64,000 nucleotides of DNA, taken from NCBI GenBank assembly GCA_026936335.1, contig JAPMXV010000046.1:62001-126000 (forward strand), given 5' to 3'. Shown one piece after another: positions 8,342-19,859 of this stretch (position 1 is the stretch's first letter; every line of letters begins with the position of its first letter). Origin of the DNA: Mantamonas sphyraenae. Its lineage: Eukaryota; CRuMs; Mantamonadidae. Under the pieces are notes generated by a model that did not search any database, was not told the DNA's origin, and saw nothing but the letters and a program-made list of their open reading frames with translations. The translations under genes were made by a program, and so were the position numbers.

Positions 8342-11300
8342 TCACTTGCGAAACTGCCGGAGCCGTGAGATCCTCCATGCGTCTTGGTGCTCGGCATACC
8401 TGTCGTACAGCGGCACAATCTTCTCCTGGCGCTTGCGCTTTGAGAGCTGGCTCGCGTCCGCCGACTTGTAAAACTTCCCGGCAAGCTCTGTCAGCCACTC
8501 GGGCTTGATCATTGTACACTCGTTCATGTACGCCTTTGTTGTTTCACGAATGGTGTGGAACACCACCCATTCGGGGTTCTTGCCAAACAGCGACGATCCG
8601 GGATGGATGTACACCACCTGGTTGTCCACCAGCTTCCTGTACCCCTCCTGTGGGTCCCGCTTGGCAACGTTGCGGAACATTCCAGACACAATAGCCTTGC
8701 GCACAGACACCCAGTCCTTGCCCACCGACTCGATAGGCAGTGAGAACCGCGAAAATAGATTCGCCAGTTGCAGCCGCACGTCGCTCGCTCGTCGCAGCCC
8801 TCGGCTCTGCACGTAGTTCTCTTGCGCCCACGCGTTGCTGCAGTTGTTTCTCTTCCACGCGTTGTACACTGCCAGAAGCGTAAGGTGGTCTCCTTCGGGC
8901 TGAAAGAATCGCGACTTTCGCTGGTCTGCAACTGCCTGCTTCTCCCGTGGCCTGTAGAACACACTTTGCACAGACAACATGCCCACAATCGTCAGGATTT
9001 CCTCGGCACATCCAAAGTCCACGCTCTTGATCAGCATCTTGCTCATCGCCGGCTCCAGCGGAAACTCGGCCATCTTGCGCCCCAAGCGCGTCAGCAGTCC
9101 CTCCTCATCCAGTGCCTCCAGGTGGTAAAGCGACTCCATGGCTGCCACCAGCGTCTGCATGGGCGGCGGATCCATAAAGTCAAAGTGGAGAAGGTCGTTG
9201 ATGCCCATTGCCTTGAGCATCAGCACCGTGTTGCCCAGGTTTGTGCGCTGGATTTCAGGCACGCTGTTTGGCAGCATTTCGTTGTTGTATGCACTTTCCG
9301 TGTACAAACGGTAGCATTTGCCCGGGCCCGTGCGTCCTGCTCGGCCCATGCGCTGTTGCGCGCTTGCCTTGGAAATGGGCGTCACAACCAGGCTGTCCAT
9401 ACCCATCTGTGCGTTGTACACGTTTTGCTTGGCAAATCCGGGATCCACCACGTAGTAGATGCCATCGATTGTCAGCGAGGCTTCGGCGATGTTGGTTGCA
9501 ATCACCACCTTGCGCTTGCCACGAGGAGTTGGCTCGAAGATGCGCGTCTGCATCTCGCTCGGCAGCGCAGAGTACACCGGCAGGATGATCAGCTCGGGCA
9601 CACTCGACGGCAATGCTTTCATGCGTTCGTACAGAATTTGGCACGCCGTGTCGATTTCCTCCTGGCCCGTCAGAAACAGCAGGATGTCTCCCGGCGGCTC
9701 TTGCAGATGCACCTGCATCACCGTGATGAGCGCCGCTTCCAGGTAGTCTGCCTCTGCGTCCTTCGTGAACATCACCTCCACCGGGTAGGATCGGCCCGGG
9801 ATGCGGAAGATGGGACAATTGTTAAAATAGCGCGAAAACTTTTCCGCGTCCAGCGTGGCACTGGTCACAATCAGCTTCAAGTCCGGCCGCTGGGCTGCTG
9901 CCGCCTTCAGCAGACCAAACAGCACGTCCGTGTGGATGGTTCGCTCGTGCGCCTCGTCCAGAATGATCACCGAGTACTGCGACAAACTCGAGTCCACCAG
10001 ACACTCGCGCAACAGCATACCGTCCGTCATGTACTTGATCACCGTCTCCTTGGACGTGCAATCTTCGAAACGGATGCTGTACCCGACCTCGGCCCCAACA
10101 ATCACACCCATCTCCTCCGCCACGCGCTTGGCCACACTCATCGCAGCCACACGACGTGGCTGTGTGCAACCCACTCTGTGCCGTGCGTCAACCAGGCCAT
10201 CCTCCACCAAGTATTGTGTCATCTGCGTCGTTTTCCCGCTTCCAGTCTCACCAATCACCACCAGGATCTGATACTCCTTGATCGCGTCCATCAGCGCCTC
10301 TCGCAGCGCGTAGATGGGCAGCCCAGCACGCTGTTCCGCCATCGATTGTGTGCTCACCTTGCCAAAGCTCACGTTCTTCCCGTACGCATTGTCCTTCCAC
10401 TCTTCCTTGGGCGCCATGGCTGCTTGGTATCCTTCCCCTTGCAGCTCCTCAGCAAGGTGTCGCCCGCCCTGCGGCATGGGGTCGATCCACGGCGTTGTCA
10501 CGTCCTGTTTCACTGCATCCATGGCTGCCTGCTGTTCAGCCATCTTCATCTCGCGGCGTTCCCTCGCCAGCTCCATCTGTCGCTCCGCCGCGTCGGCCAT
10601 CGAACCCTGCATCGCCACCACCTTGACGGGCGAAAAGTCCTGCACTACCTTCTCGTGGTTGCGCAGGAACGTGGGCGCCACCTCAATCAGCTCCACTTCC
10701 ACCTCCTCCTGGTTCTCCAGATCCTCCTGTTGCAGCTCGCCCGTCTCTTCGTCAAACAAGGGATTGTCGCGCGGATCCAGCACTCCCGCCTGCACCAGCT
10801 GCTTCAATTCCCACCGGTCTTGTTCTGTCATGTGCTTGCGTGCACGCTTGGACTCGTGCTGTCCGTACGGTGTCTTTGTTCCAAAATCCAGTGTGGAGCG
10901 CACCGTGGACGACGAGGACGAGGACGACGCCGACGACCCAGGGTACGACGGATTCGATCCGCTGTTGCTGCTGCTGAATGCCATGTTGGCCAGTGCCGTT
11001 TGAGGATCCACCTTCATCAGCGGGCCCTGGTTGGCCGAGTAGTCTTGGATGGACAGGTCCTCTCCCGTGCGCTGGTCAATGTCCTTGCACGTCAAGCTGA
11101 TCTTGTGGCCGTTGATGGACTGCACCTTGACCTTGAGCACTTGGTTGCGTGCAACTGCCTCCTCCGCCACCACTCTACCCTGCGATCCAGGCGGCTGGGG
11201 CATCTGTGTCACGTGCAGCAGACCTTCTCGGTGTCCGTCCACTCCAAGCAAAAGCACAAACGCCCCGTACTCCTTGATGTTACGTACGCGTCCTTCATAC

Positions 11301-12052
11301 ACCTTTCCCTCGATGGGTTCCGGGTCCAAACGCTCTGCAGACGATCTCCTTTCTCCCTGAGACCGCCTGTATCCGTCGTACTCGTCGTCGCCTCGGTCCA
11401 TCTCTTCGTACCGGCGTTTGCGCGATCCACCCTCGTCCCAACCACCCGCAGAGCCTCGTTCACTGCCATGGGTTTCACGTGGATATCCACGTGACGACGA
11501 CGAGGAGGAAGAGGAGGAAGAGGAGGAGGAGGAGGAGGAGGAGGACGAAGACATCTCGCCCGCGGAATGCGCGCCCCGTTCTCGCGACGCCTCCCACTTA
11601 CGGGCTTCCTCCTGGGCAATCTCCTCGATGGTGATGGGCTGTGTGTTGGGCAGAGCCAGCTGTGGCACTTGCTGGGCGACTCGCTCGCGACGCTCTCGTT
11701 CCTCATTGCTCAGGTGGGCCAAGTTGGAGGAGCCAATGACCATGCCCTGTGCCCCGGACGAGGAGGAAGAGGAGGACGACGCGGACGAGCTCAGTCCGCC
11801 GCCTGGATTGCTCAGTAGTCGGTTGCCTCCCATTTCCTGGATGATATTGTACAGGTTGTGCGTAAACTGTCCCGGGTAGCTGCTCCCGGTCATGCTCTCC
11901 AGCATGGCGCCAAACTCGTGGCCGCTCCCACACGATTGTGCCTGTTCGATCAGAAACTCCGCCAGGTCCTCGTCATCCGTGCCCATGTGGTTCTTCACCT
12001 CGTCGCGCACCCGTTTCACCAACGCCAGGTGCTGCAGGTCTGCCACCGACAT
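8342..12052 (-). CDS. DHX8: DEAH-box splicing helicase DHX8/Prp22
   Basis: Intronless, 1236 aa (human DHX8 1220 aa). The N-terminus [20 protein letters not shown] through DLAEFLI matches the conserved DHX8 N-terminal helix. Residues about 165-190 are a long Ser run. An S1 RNA-binding domain lies at about 248-323 ([20 protein letters not shown]). The helicase core holds [10 protein letters not shown] (about 601), [14 protein letters not shown] (about 700), SATLD and [12 protein letters not shown], followed by the HA2/ratchet and OB-fold domains. Prp22/DHX8 releases spliced mRNA from the spliceosome after exon ligation, using ATP hydrolysis, in the nucleus. The start is divergent from RPB8 with 54 bp between ATGs. 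Confidence 0.96.
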   Translation of the reverse strand: MSVADLQHLALVKRVRDEVKNHMGTDDEDLAEFLIEQAQSCGSGHEFGAMLESMTGSSYPGQFTHNLYNIIQEMGGNRLLSNPGGGLSSSASSSSSSSSGAQGMVIGSSNLAHLSNEERERRERVAQQVPQLALPNTQPITIEEIAQEEARKWEASRERGAHSAGEMSSSSSSSSSSSSSSSSSSSSRGYPRETHGSERGSAGGWDEGGSRKRRYEEMDRGDDEYDGYRRSQGERRSSAERLDPEPIEGKVYEGRVRNIKEYGAFVLLLGVDGHREGLLHVTQMPQPPGSQGRVVAEEAVARNQVLKVKVQSINGHKISLTCKDIDQRTGEDLSIQDYSANQGPLMKVDPQTALANMAFSSSNSGSNPSYPGSSASSSSSSSTVRSTLDFGTKTPYGQHESKRARKHMTEQDRWELKQLVQAGVLDPRDNPLFDEETGELQQEDLENQEEVEVELIEVAPTFLRNHEKVVQDFSPVKVVAMQGSMADAAERQMELARERREMKMAEQQAAMDAVKQDVTTPWIDPMPQGGRHLAEELQGEGYQAAMAPKEEWKDNAYGKNVSFGKVSTQSMAEQRAGLPIYALREALMDAIKEYQILVVIGETGSGKTTQMTQYLVEDGLVDARHRVGCTQPRRVAAMSVAKRVAEEMGVIVGAEVGYSIRFEDCTSKETVIKYMTDGMLLRECLVDSSLSQYSVIILDEAHERTIHTDVLFGLLKAAAAQRPDLKLIVTSATLDAEKFSRYFNNCPIFRIPGRSYPVEVMFTKDAEADYLEAALITVMQVHLQEPPGDILLFLTGQEEIDTACQILYERMKALPSSVPELIILPVYSALPSEMQTRIFEPTPRGKRKVVIATNIAEASLTIDGIYYVVDPGFAKQNVYNAQMGMDSLVVTPISKASAQQRMGRAGRTGPGKCYRLYTESAYNNEMLPNSVPEIQRTNLGNTVLMLKAMGINDLLHFDFMDPPPMQTLVAAMESLYHLEALDEEGLLTRLGRKMAEFPLEPAMSKMLIKSVDFGCAEEILTIVGMLSVQSVFYRPREKQAVADQRKSRFFQPEGDHLTLLAVYNAWKRNNCSNAWAQENYVQSRGLRRASDVRLQLANLFSRFSLPIESVGKDWVSVRKAIVSGMFRNVAKRDPQEGYRKLVDNQVVYIHPGSSLFGKNPEWVVFHTIRETTKAYMNECTMIKPEWLTELAGKFYKSADASQLSKRKRQEKIVPLYDRYAEHQDAWRISRLRQFRK

Positions 12053-12106
12053 GCTCTCGAGACGGCTTGTTTGGCCCTGCCCTCGCTCCGCCAGCCGTCT
12101 CCCCGC
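12053..12106. promoter_or_regulatory. 54-bp bidirectional promoter gap
   Basis: Separates the start codons of DHX8 (minus) and RPB8 (plus). It contains GTTTGG at 12069-12074 followed by a GC-rich CCTGCCCTCGC stretch, resembling the element in other divergent gaps. Confidence 0.45.
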
Positions 12107-13019
12107 ATGTCCTCCACCATCCTGTTCCAGGACATCTTCCTGGTCAAGAGTGTAGATAAGGATGGCAAGAAGTTTGACAAAGGTCCGTGCTGCGCGCTGC
12201 CCACATGCCCTGCTTCCCTCCCCGGTCCTGCCTCCCGTGCAACATCCTGCCCCACCACTTCTCGTCTCCATGCTTGCATGCTTGCATGCCCCAACCTCCT
12301 CCCCACATGTCACCCTCCCCTCCCTATTAGTCACCCCACACCCCGTTGTGTGCCACACGCACTCCATTGTTGCCGTGCGGCAAGCCTCCGCCTCCCGAGT
12401 CCGACCACTTGCATTTCGCCTACCCGACCCCACCCTCTCTGCACCATTCGTACGCCCGTTTTCATGTAGGCACCGGGTGCATCTATGTGCATTGTACACT
12501 CCACACCCGTCAGCAAGCCTCCATGTGTCCATGCCAGCCCTTGCGGACCGGCTCCACTGTGTTCTCTCTGCAACCACGCGCTGACACCCGGCGTTTCCCG
12601 CCCCTTTGCCTACCTCCTACCACGTGTTGTCCTGCTCAGTCTCCCGTGTCGATGCACTCGGCGAGAATTACGAGATGGAGTTGACGCTGGATCTGCACTC
12701 CGACCTGTATCCTGTCAAGGAAAACGAGCGCTTTGCGCTTGTCCTTGCCCCCACTCTCTCCACAGACGGTACCCTGGACGAGGGCAAGTACGACCCGCAA
12801 ATGTTCGACTCGTCTTCTCTCATGAACGAGTATGAGTATGTCATGTACGGCACCGTGTACCGCTTCGAGCAGCAGGACAAGGGGTCCCAAAGCTCCAACA
12901 TCACCATTTACGCCTCCTTTGGCGGTCTGCTCATGTGTCTCGCCGGCGACTACCGCAACCTGCAGGGAATCGACAAGGACGCCAGTCTCTACCTTCTCAT
13001 GCGTCCCGCCACAGGGTGA
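12107..13019 (+). CDS. RPB8: RNA polymerase I/II/III subunit RPABC3 (RPB8)
   Basis: Two exons, 12107-12182 and 12640-13019, give 151 aa (human 150 aa). Exon 1 encodes [20 protein letters not shown] and KKFDK. The phase-1 splice continues [18 protein letters not shown], exactly as in RPB8. Further conserved blocks are [22 protein letters not shown]-like [21 protein letters not shown] and [14 protein letters not shown], ending in YLLMRPA. RPB8 is an OB-fold subunit shared by the three nuclear RNA polymerases. The gene converges with the cupin gene with 74 bp between stops. Confidence 0.95.
12183..12639 (+). other. 457-bp RPB8 intron
   Basis: Runs from GTCCGT to CTGCTCAG. It is C/T-rich on the plus strand, with repeated GCATGCTTGCATGC-like palindromes near 12270. 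No conserved reading frame or RNA gene is visible inside. Confidence 0.7.
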
Positions 13020-13093
13020 GCGTGTGGAACAGCGCCGCAGAAGAAAACTCCACGTCCATTTCTCCATCCAGCTCTCCTTCACAGATCCTTCCC

Positions 13094-14369
13094 TCACAAC
13101 TCCTCCTTGTGATGTGCTGTGTCCTGGCTGGTCTGTCCAGCTTGGCCGCCCTGCTGCTCGCCAATCTTCTCCCGCACCAGTTCTTGCCGTTCCAATTGGT
13201 TGGCAAACTCCTCCGTGTGTCCACCGTGTGCAAACGGACTCTTCTTCTCAATCAGCCCGCGAGCCACGCTTGCGTAGTGCACACGGTCGGCCATGTACTC
13301 CATGAAACGCTGCTGCGTCTCCGAGTTTGGATCAAACCAAAAGTTGGCCGCCACGCTACGGCCCACACTGCGCACCTCGTGCCACCAGTTGGACGGCAAG
13401 TACAGGATGTCTCCTTTGGCCACTTCGATGCGTGTCGGCGTGGCGTGACGGTACAAGGGGAAGCGGCGCAGGTCCACGTTGTTAAAGTCTGTGATCTCGC
13501 TCAAGAGAGCACTTTCACGGTCCCTTTCCACCGGGTAGATGTAGTTGGTGTCTGCAGGCTCAAACAGCAACAGCTGCTTCTTGCCGTCCATCATGCACAG
13601 AAGGTTCTCGTGGTTGTCAAAAGTGCAACGGCGTCACCTCGTCACCGGCTCCAATCCACACGTTGCTGGCGTGCGGAGTAAGGAACGCGGCAATCTTGGG
13701 CATGGGCACGTCGCCCTCCAGGTGCATCAGCTCTCGTGTTGGGTGCTGTGCAAGGTACAAATTGCGAGTGCGGTTCGGCGATCGGTACTCGTCCAGAAAG
13801 TCGCGGAAGCGCATGCGAGTCAGCTTGACCTTTTTACCATAGAAGTGCATCACGTTGGTGTCGCTCAGCGTCGGCTCCACCCACGTGTCGCCGAGGTTGC
13901 GTCGAAGGAACTCGTCCGTCCACTTTCGGGTTGAGCCCCACTTGCGCGTCCCTCCCTTGATGATCACCGGCCGTCCATGGCGCACAAAGTCGCGGTAAAA
14001 TACTTGCATGGTCATTTCCTTGGCAGGCACTTCCGGCACGTAGATGTTGCCGTCCTCGTCGCGGGGCGTGTCGAACACAGGAAGCAAAGGGCACCCTGCC
14101 AAATCCCAACGCCGCACGTCCTCAGCTCGCTGTGGATCGTCGCCCTCCACCTCCTCATCCTCTGACTCGCTTCCTGATTCGCTTTTAGCGTCCTCATCAG
14201 AAGCACTGGCGCCTGCCACTTCGTCATTGTCATCGGTCGCCTGAGGGAGTTCCTCCGCGGCGTCTGCTTGCGCTGCAGCCGCGGCCCCCATCACGACGTG
14301 CATCATCAACGAGAACAAAAGAAGGATAAAGAAGCCTGTCTCTGCGCGGGTTCGCTTGGACGGTGGCAT
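13094..14369 (-). CDS. Signal-anchored JmjC/cupin-8 dioxygenase, frame-interrupted
   Basis: About 424 aa once one base of frame is adjusted. The N-terminus MPPSKRTRAETGFFILLLFS is a signal peptide or anchor, followed by an acidic linker (to about residue 110). The JmjC/cupin-8 domain follows, with GRPVIIKGG, a 2-oxoglutarate-oxygenase iron triad LHFDNHE (His, Asp) and NWWHEVRSVGRSVAANFWF (distal His), and the expected LLLFEP strand. Such enzymes are Fe(II)/2-oxoglutarate hydroxylases; the substrate is unknown, and the signal sequence suggests the secretory pathway. The frame breaks inside the first iron motif: the codons for LHF are followed by TGA because a T-run (plus strand 13619-13622) has four bases where three would keep the frame. 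This is either a sequence error or +1 recoding at TTT TGA C. Confidence 0.75.
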
Positions 14370-14436
14370 GAGAGAAAAGAAAAGGTGTGTTTGCGGCACG
14401 CGCCGCCGCGCGAACCAAACCCATTTCTCGATCCTC
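14370..14436. promoter_or_regulatory. 67-bp bidirectional promoter gap
   Basis: Lies between the divergent cupin and kelch-SAM starts. It has a near-symmetric layout, TTTGCGG at about 14390, then a CG-rich core, then AACCAAAC ending at 14420, consistent with a bidirectional element. Confidence 0.45.
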
Positions 14437-16457
14437 ATGAGCAGCCGAACGTCGCACACAAAGGTGTTTTGGTCGCGTCCTTCGATCACAGGGCCATCTC
14501 CACCCGCACGCACGGCGCATACAACCACAGTGGACTCTGAAGGGCAGCGGCTGTACATCTTTGGCGGTTGGAATGGCAGCAAAATGCTGGGAGACCTGCA
14601 CATGCTGGAGAGCGAGAGCACAACCTGGTCGCGATGCAAGTACAGTGGTGACTCGCCGTGCTCACGTGCCGGACACACGTGCACAGCCGTGGAGGACAAG
14701 CTGTACTTGTTTGGCGGTGGCGACGGCTCAAACTACCTCAACGACCTCTTTATGCTGGACATCGAGAGCATGGTGTGGTCGCGTGCCTACGTGGCAGGCT
14801 CGACACCCTCTGCGCGCTCTCGACACACGGCCACTCTGGTGGGGTCCAGGCTGGTTGTTTTTGGAGGTGGCGACGACACCCGTGTGTACAACGACGTCTA
14901 CCTGCTTGACCTGGGTACGTGGATGTGTGCCTGTGTGTGCCTGTGTTTTGTTTCACGCCTGTGTGTGTGTGTGTTATGGAGACATGGTGGATGGAACTGG
15001 AGAGGGATGCCCATGCCGTCTCCGGGTGGTTGCTGAACAGGAATGGCCCTCTGTTGCACCCGGCGTTCCTTTCGGCGCAACCGGGGTCTGTTCACAATGA
15101 CTGACACGACACACGGGTGCAACACACGCGAAACCGCTGCGAGGACAGAAACAATGGAGTGGACACGGCCACAGATCAACCAGCAGCAGCCGCAACCTGC
15201 AGCACGCTGGGGACACACCGCCACGCTGATCAACAATGACAAACTGGTGATTTTCGGCGGACGCGACGGCGAGCGCATGTTGAACGATCTGTGGATCTTG
15301 GACACCGATTCATGGAACTGGTCGCAGCCGTCCATGAGCGGCGAGGTGGCTGCGCCGCGGGCTGGCCACTCTGCTTCCTTGTACAAAACGTCTCTGTTTG
15401 TGTTTGGCGGCGGCGACGGCTCGGACATGCTCAGTGACATGTGTGTGCTGGATTTGGAGAGTATGCGCTGGACCAACGCCAACATCAAAGGCCAGCAGGT
15501 GCCAGCAGCCCGCAGCGCTCATTCGGCCAGCGTCCTCGACGACAAAATCTTTATCTTTGGCGGAGGAGATGGCACGCGCCGATTCAAAGATTTGTACATG
15601 TTTGATGCTGACAAGTATATCAAGGCGCAGGAGGAGGCGGCCAAGGAGCAGGCGCGAGCAGAGAAGCGTCGCCGACGCGCAAGCATGAACGCAGGCGAAC
15701 TCGAAGTCGATCCGCTCGCACAAGGTAGGTGACATCGTGGGGGAAGTGGACGTGAGTGGACACATGGCGTGGCAGACACTCACACTCTCTCGTTTCAGTG
15801 TTTCGGGAGGCAATGGGGGCGCGCAATGTGGACGAGTGGCTGGACGCTCTGGGCTGTTCCCAGTTCCAGCAGATCTTCCGAGAGAACGAAATCGACATGG
15901 TGACCATCCCGTTGCTGAGCGACTACGATCTGCTCAGCATGGGCGTGGTTGCTGTGGGTGCACGACGCAAACTCATGCAGGCTGTGGAACACCAGAAGAA
16001 GCTGAGCAGCTCGCTGAGCGGCGGCTCATCAGGCGGAAGTGTCTCGGGTGGATACGACAGCAGCTCTTCTCCTCACCAGTCGGGCGCCTCGTCGGACACG
16101 GGCAGCAACAGCAAACGGCCTCGCTCGCATTCGCAGAGGCGCTCGCGAAGTGACATTGCTGTGCAACAGCAAAAGGTTGAGCATGAAGAGACGCTCAAGA
16201 GACTTGTGATGGTCACCGAGACGCTTAGCACATCCATGATGCAGCTGAGTGGGGCCATGATCAAACTTGCGGAGGAGGTCAACGGTATCCGGCTTCAGCA
16301 GCAGTTTCTCATGCAGTCTCCAAGCCCTTCCGCATACCCTTATGCACCGGCCCCTTTCTGGGACATGTATGCACAGGCTGCACAGGCACAGCAGGACAAA
16401 CCAAACTCGCCGTCCGTCGGCAACAGCAAATCCATGACTGGTCCGGGTCCATCGTGA
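14437..16457 (+). CDS. Kelch-repeat protein with C-terminal SAM domain
   Basis: Three exons: 14437-14914, 15149-15724 and 15799-16457; both introns keep frame (LDL/ETMEW and LAQ/VFREA). This gives 570 aa. At least six kelch blades occur between residues about 25 and 340, each with a GG doublet and a W/F position, for example LYIFGGWNGSKMLGDLHMLE, LYLFGGGDGSNYLNDLF and LVIFGGRDGERMLNDLWILD. A basic helix (AKEQARAEKRRRRAS) leads into a SAM domain at about 355-420 (VDEWLDALGCSQFQQIFREN). The C-terminal part has a short coiled coil and a Pro/Tyr-rich tail. Kelch propellers bind proteins and SAM domains oligomerise, so an adaptor or scaffold is likely. No BTB or enzymatic domain is seen. Confidence 0.85.
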
Positions 16458-16579
16458 ACCATGGGTCGTAGAAGCCACAATACACCTCGTTGCCCGAGTC
16501 ACACTTTGGTTGGCGTGGGAGGGTGACGCACACGGAAGCACAGAAACCCAAACAACCACCCCCCCACACACACTTTGTC

Positions 16580-19500
16580 ATGTCAAATGCCTCGCCGTCC
16601 GTTAACCAAGACTGGGTGCCTACCCAGCGAGCAGCGTTCACTACAGTGATCCAAGAGGAGTTTGGCCAGGCCAACCGGTCGCTGAGTGACCTCGACGAGC
16701 TGAAGAACGGCGCCAAGCTGGCCGAGCTTGTGGAAATCATGTCCGGCAACGCCGTGGCTTATAAGAAGGGCGACAGCAAGTTCCAGAACCGCGAGACCAT
16801 CGAGAAAGCGCTCACCGTGGCCGGCGACGAGTTTACGCAGAACATCTCGGTGGATGGTAGGTTGTGGGCGTATGTGGGCGTGGCGTCGACGTGGCTGATC
16901 GCGTTTCCCCTCTCGGACGTCTGGTCCGGCCGCACACAGGCGAGGGCGCTTGTGCATGCGCTGTGGACGTGAGCCATACCCTCCCACACACATGACTAAC
17001 TCGGCCTTTGTACGCGTAGCCATCGAGAAGGGTGATGAGAAGGCCATTTTGAGCCTGGTGTTTGCGCTGATCAGGAAGTACCGCATGGTGGGCATGACCA
17101 ACGCCAAGCAGGTCAAGAAATGGGCCAAGGCCACCCTGAAGGACTTTGAGGGGCTGGACCAGATCAACTGGAAGGGAGAGCAGTTCACCAACGGCCTCTT
17201 CTTTGCCGGTCTCACTGCGTACCTCGACCCGGAGGGCTTCCCGTACGAGGAGAAAACCAAGGTGGGTTTAATTGGTGTGCCAGCCCTGCGCCGTTTGCGG
17301 CCCCTGTGCGCGAGATACAGAGATGCACACATGTGTGCAAGACAGCACATGGTCTCTCGTCTCGTGTTGCGGCACATGCGTGAGTGTGTCGTGTGCAAAC
17401 AGTCTGCATGCATGTGCGATGCGTCGCTGTCGGTGCGTCCTGCCCTCTTTTGCTCACGAGATTCTTTTCATGCGCACAGGCTCTGCAAGGAGAAGCTCTC
17501 ATCGCGGCAGCGTTCGAACACGCCGCCACCAAGGGCGTACCTGCCATCCTGAGTGTCGAGGACAGTGTGGCTGGCAACTTTGACCCCAAACTGCTGGACA
17601 TGTATGTTGCCCAGGTGCGTGATCGCAAGGAAAACGGAGACCGCGTGGTGTCGGTGTCTACTGTTGCCGACAACAGCAGCAGCAGCAACAAGCAGCAGCA
17701 GCAACGACAACGACAACAACAGCAGCAGCAGCAGCAGCAGCGACAACAGCGCAGAGGTGGCTGAGCTCAAGGCAAAGGTCGCCACGCTGGAGGAGCAGCT
17801 TGCAGCTGCAAACAACGCCAGCGGGGACAACGACGCACAGCTCAAGATTCTTCAGGACAAGAACAAGGAGTTGGAAGGGTCATTGTCACAATCGCAAAAG
17901 GCACACGACGAGCTCAAGCAGCAGCTGGAAACGCAGGCAGCCAACTCGGCCAACGCCGACGCCGAGCTGCAGAAACAGCTGTCCACCCTTCAGGACACCC
18001 TCAAGGACACACAGGCTGCAAACCAGGCTCTGGAGACACAGCTGGCAGACGCCAAAAAGGCCTCGGAGGAGACGCAGGCCAAACTGGACGCAGCCACAAG
18101 CAACGCTCAGGGAGCAGAGGCGCAGCTGCAGGAGCAGGTGAAGAAGCTGCAGGCCGACGTGGAGGCTGCCGGTAAGGCCAAGACCGACGTGGAGGCACAG
18201 CTGGCAGAGGCTACCAAGCAGAGTGCCGCCCTGCAGCAGCAGCTGGAGACGCAGGCAGCCAACTCGGCCAACGCCGACGCCGAGCTGCAGAAACAGCTGT
18301 CCACCCTTCAGGACACCCTCAAGGACACACAGGCTGCCAACCAGGCTCTGGAGACACAGCTGGCCGACGCCAAAAAGGCGACGCAAGAGGCGGAGGGCAA
18401 GCTCGCTACAGCCACAAGCAACGCTCAGGGAGCAGAGGCGCAGCTGCAGGAGCAGGTGAAGAAGCTGCAGGCCGACGTGGAGGCTGCAGGGAAAGCCAAG
18501 AACGAGCTGGAGGCACAGCTGGCAGAAGCTACCAAGCAGGGCCAAGGTCTGCAACAGCAACTGACCAAGGCGCAGGCCGAGGCAGCCGATGCAAGCAAGA
18601 AGGCGACGCAGCTGGAGAGCGCAGTGGAGGCAGCCAAGGCAGAGACAGCCAAGGCGGAGAAGGCCGCGGGGCAACAGGCGGATGCCTCGTCCAAGGTGCA
18701 GGAGGCGCTTGCGGCAGCCGAGGCCAAGCTGGCAGATGAAACCAAGGCACACAAGGACGCCGAGGCAGCATTGGCACAACAGAGCAAGCAGAACGAGGCG
18801 CTGAACAAGCAGGTGGAAGCGCTGGAAAAGGCCAAGGCAGAGTCGGAGGCCAAAGCTCAACAGGCGGGCAGCGACGCAGCGTCGCAGCAAAGGAAGCTGG
18901 CATCGACGGAAGAGGAGTTGAAGAAAGCCAAGAAGGAGCTGAACATGCTGAGCGAGTCCAACAAGGATCTGGAGTACGAGAAGGAGGCGTTGCAGCAGAA
19001 GCTGTCGAAGAAGGAGAAGGAGGTGGAGGCACGCGTGGCCGAGGTGCTCAACGAGGCGAAGGAGCTCAAGGCAGACCAAGAGCTAATCGAATCGCTGAAG
19101 AAGGAGCTGAAGAGCGCACAGGAGGCAGCGAAGCAGGCGGAAAATGCAGAGAAGGACGCACGCGAGTCGAAGCTGGCCAGCCAGCGTCACCTGAACGAAG
19201 TCAACGCGACGGTGAAACAACTGCGCAGCAAGCTGGAGTCGCAGCACAAGCGCTTTGCCGAGGTGAATGCCATGCGCAACAACCAGGTGAACGAGTTGTC
19301 GGAGGCCAACCGTCAGGTCAAATCGCTGAAACGCAAGTACCTGAGCATGCAGGAGCAGTTGGCAGCCAAGACACGACAGCTGGCAGCGACGGAGGAGATG
19401 AAACACAGCCACGCACAGCTGAAAAAGCAGGTGGGCAAGCTGGAAGTGGCCAACAAGGAGTGGAGCTCGCTCGCCAGCAAGGTGGAGCGTGAGGTTGACT

Positions 19501-19859
19501 CTGCGCTGACGTCGCTGGAGCAGGTGACAGGCGTGAGTGTAGGCCGCAGCGGCGACGAGGCAGGCAGCAGCGACGCGCCGACTATGGTGCGCCGTGGCAA
19601 GAACGGCGCTACGTCGGGCCATGGCAAGGGCAAGGCTAAGAACGAGTTTGCAGACCGTATTTGGAAGGCCACCAAGGAGCTGTCGGAACAGTCGCTGGGT
19701 ATGGCCAAGAGCACCAAGCAGGTGAGCAAGACAACTCCTAAGCGCCAGACTCAGGACCAAGGCGAGACGATCAAGAGCGTGATTATTATGGTGCTGGTTT
19801 GTTTTGTGCTGTATCTCATGTACGTGGGTGCTTGCCCGCAGACCGTGGACACGGTGTGA
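16580..19859 (+). CDS. Twin-CH, long coiled-coil, tail-anchored protein
   Basis: Exons 16580-16856, 17020-17261 and 17480-19859. The N-terminus has two calponin-homology-like units: residues about 12-120 (AAFTTVIQEEFGQANRSL, LKNGAKLAELVEIM, KKWAKATLKDFEGL) and about 125-220 (INWKGEQFTNGLFFAGLTAY, PAILSVEDSVAGNFDPKLLD). This arrangement is typical of F-actin binding in alpha-actinin/fimbrin proteins. A Ser/Gln/Asn tract follows, then some 650 residues of heptad coiled coil including two near-identical 106-residue repeats. It ends in a single hydrophobic helix (IIMVLVCFVLYLMYVGAC) near the C-terminus, as in tail-anchored membrane proteins. It may link actin to a membrane. Within the CAG tract (about 17690) the frame shifts by one base, which either a sequence error or a short indel would explain. 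Confidence 0.75.
17673..17748 (+). repeat. CAG/CAA microsatellite in coding sequence
   Basis: An imperfect CAG/ACA tract inside exon 3 of the twin-CH gene. Read in the upstream frame it gives poly-Gln and a TGA at about 17761; read in the downstream frame it gives Ser/Asn/Asp and joins the coiled coil. An extra A at 17690-17691 would account for the frame change. Confidence 0.8.
17916..18551 (+). repeat. Two 318-bp tandem repeats (106 aa each)
   Basis: The segment beginning near CAGCAGCTGGAAACGCAGGC at 17921 recurs 318 bp later with very few substitutions. It encodes the coiled-coil block QLSTLQDTLKDTQAANQALE twice. The period is a multiple of three, so the frame is unaffected. High DNA identity indicates recent duplication or gene conversion within the rod. 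Confidence 0.85.

Noticed and set aside
8768-11494. Very long plus-strand open frame (908 codons)
   Set aside because: It is antisense to the conserved DHX8 helicase core. GC-rich codon bias leaves the opposite strand open, and the product is His/Leu/Arg-rich without domains.
17886-19079. Leu-rich 397-codon minus-strand frame
   Set aside because: It mirrors the CAG/CTG-rich coiled-coil rod on the plus strand; an artefact of composition.
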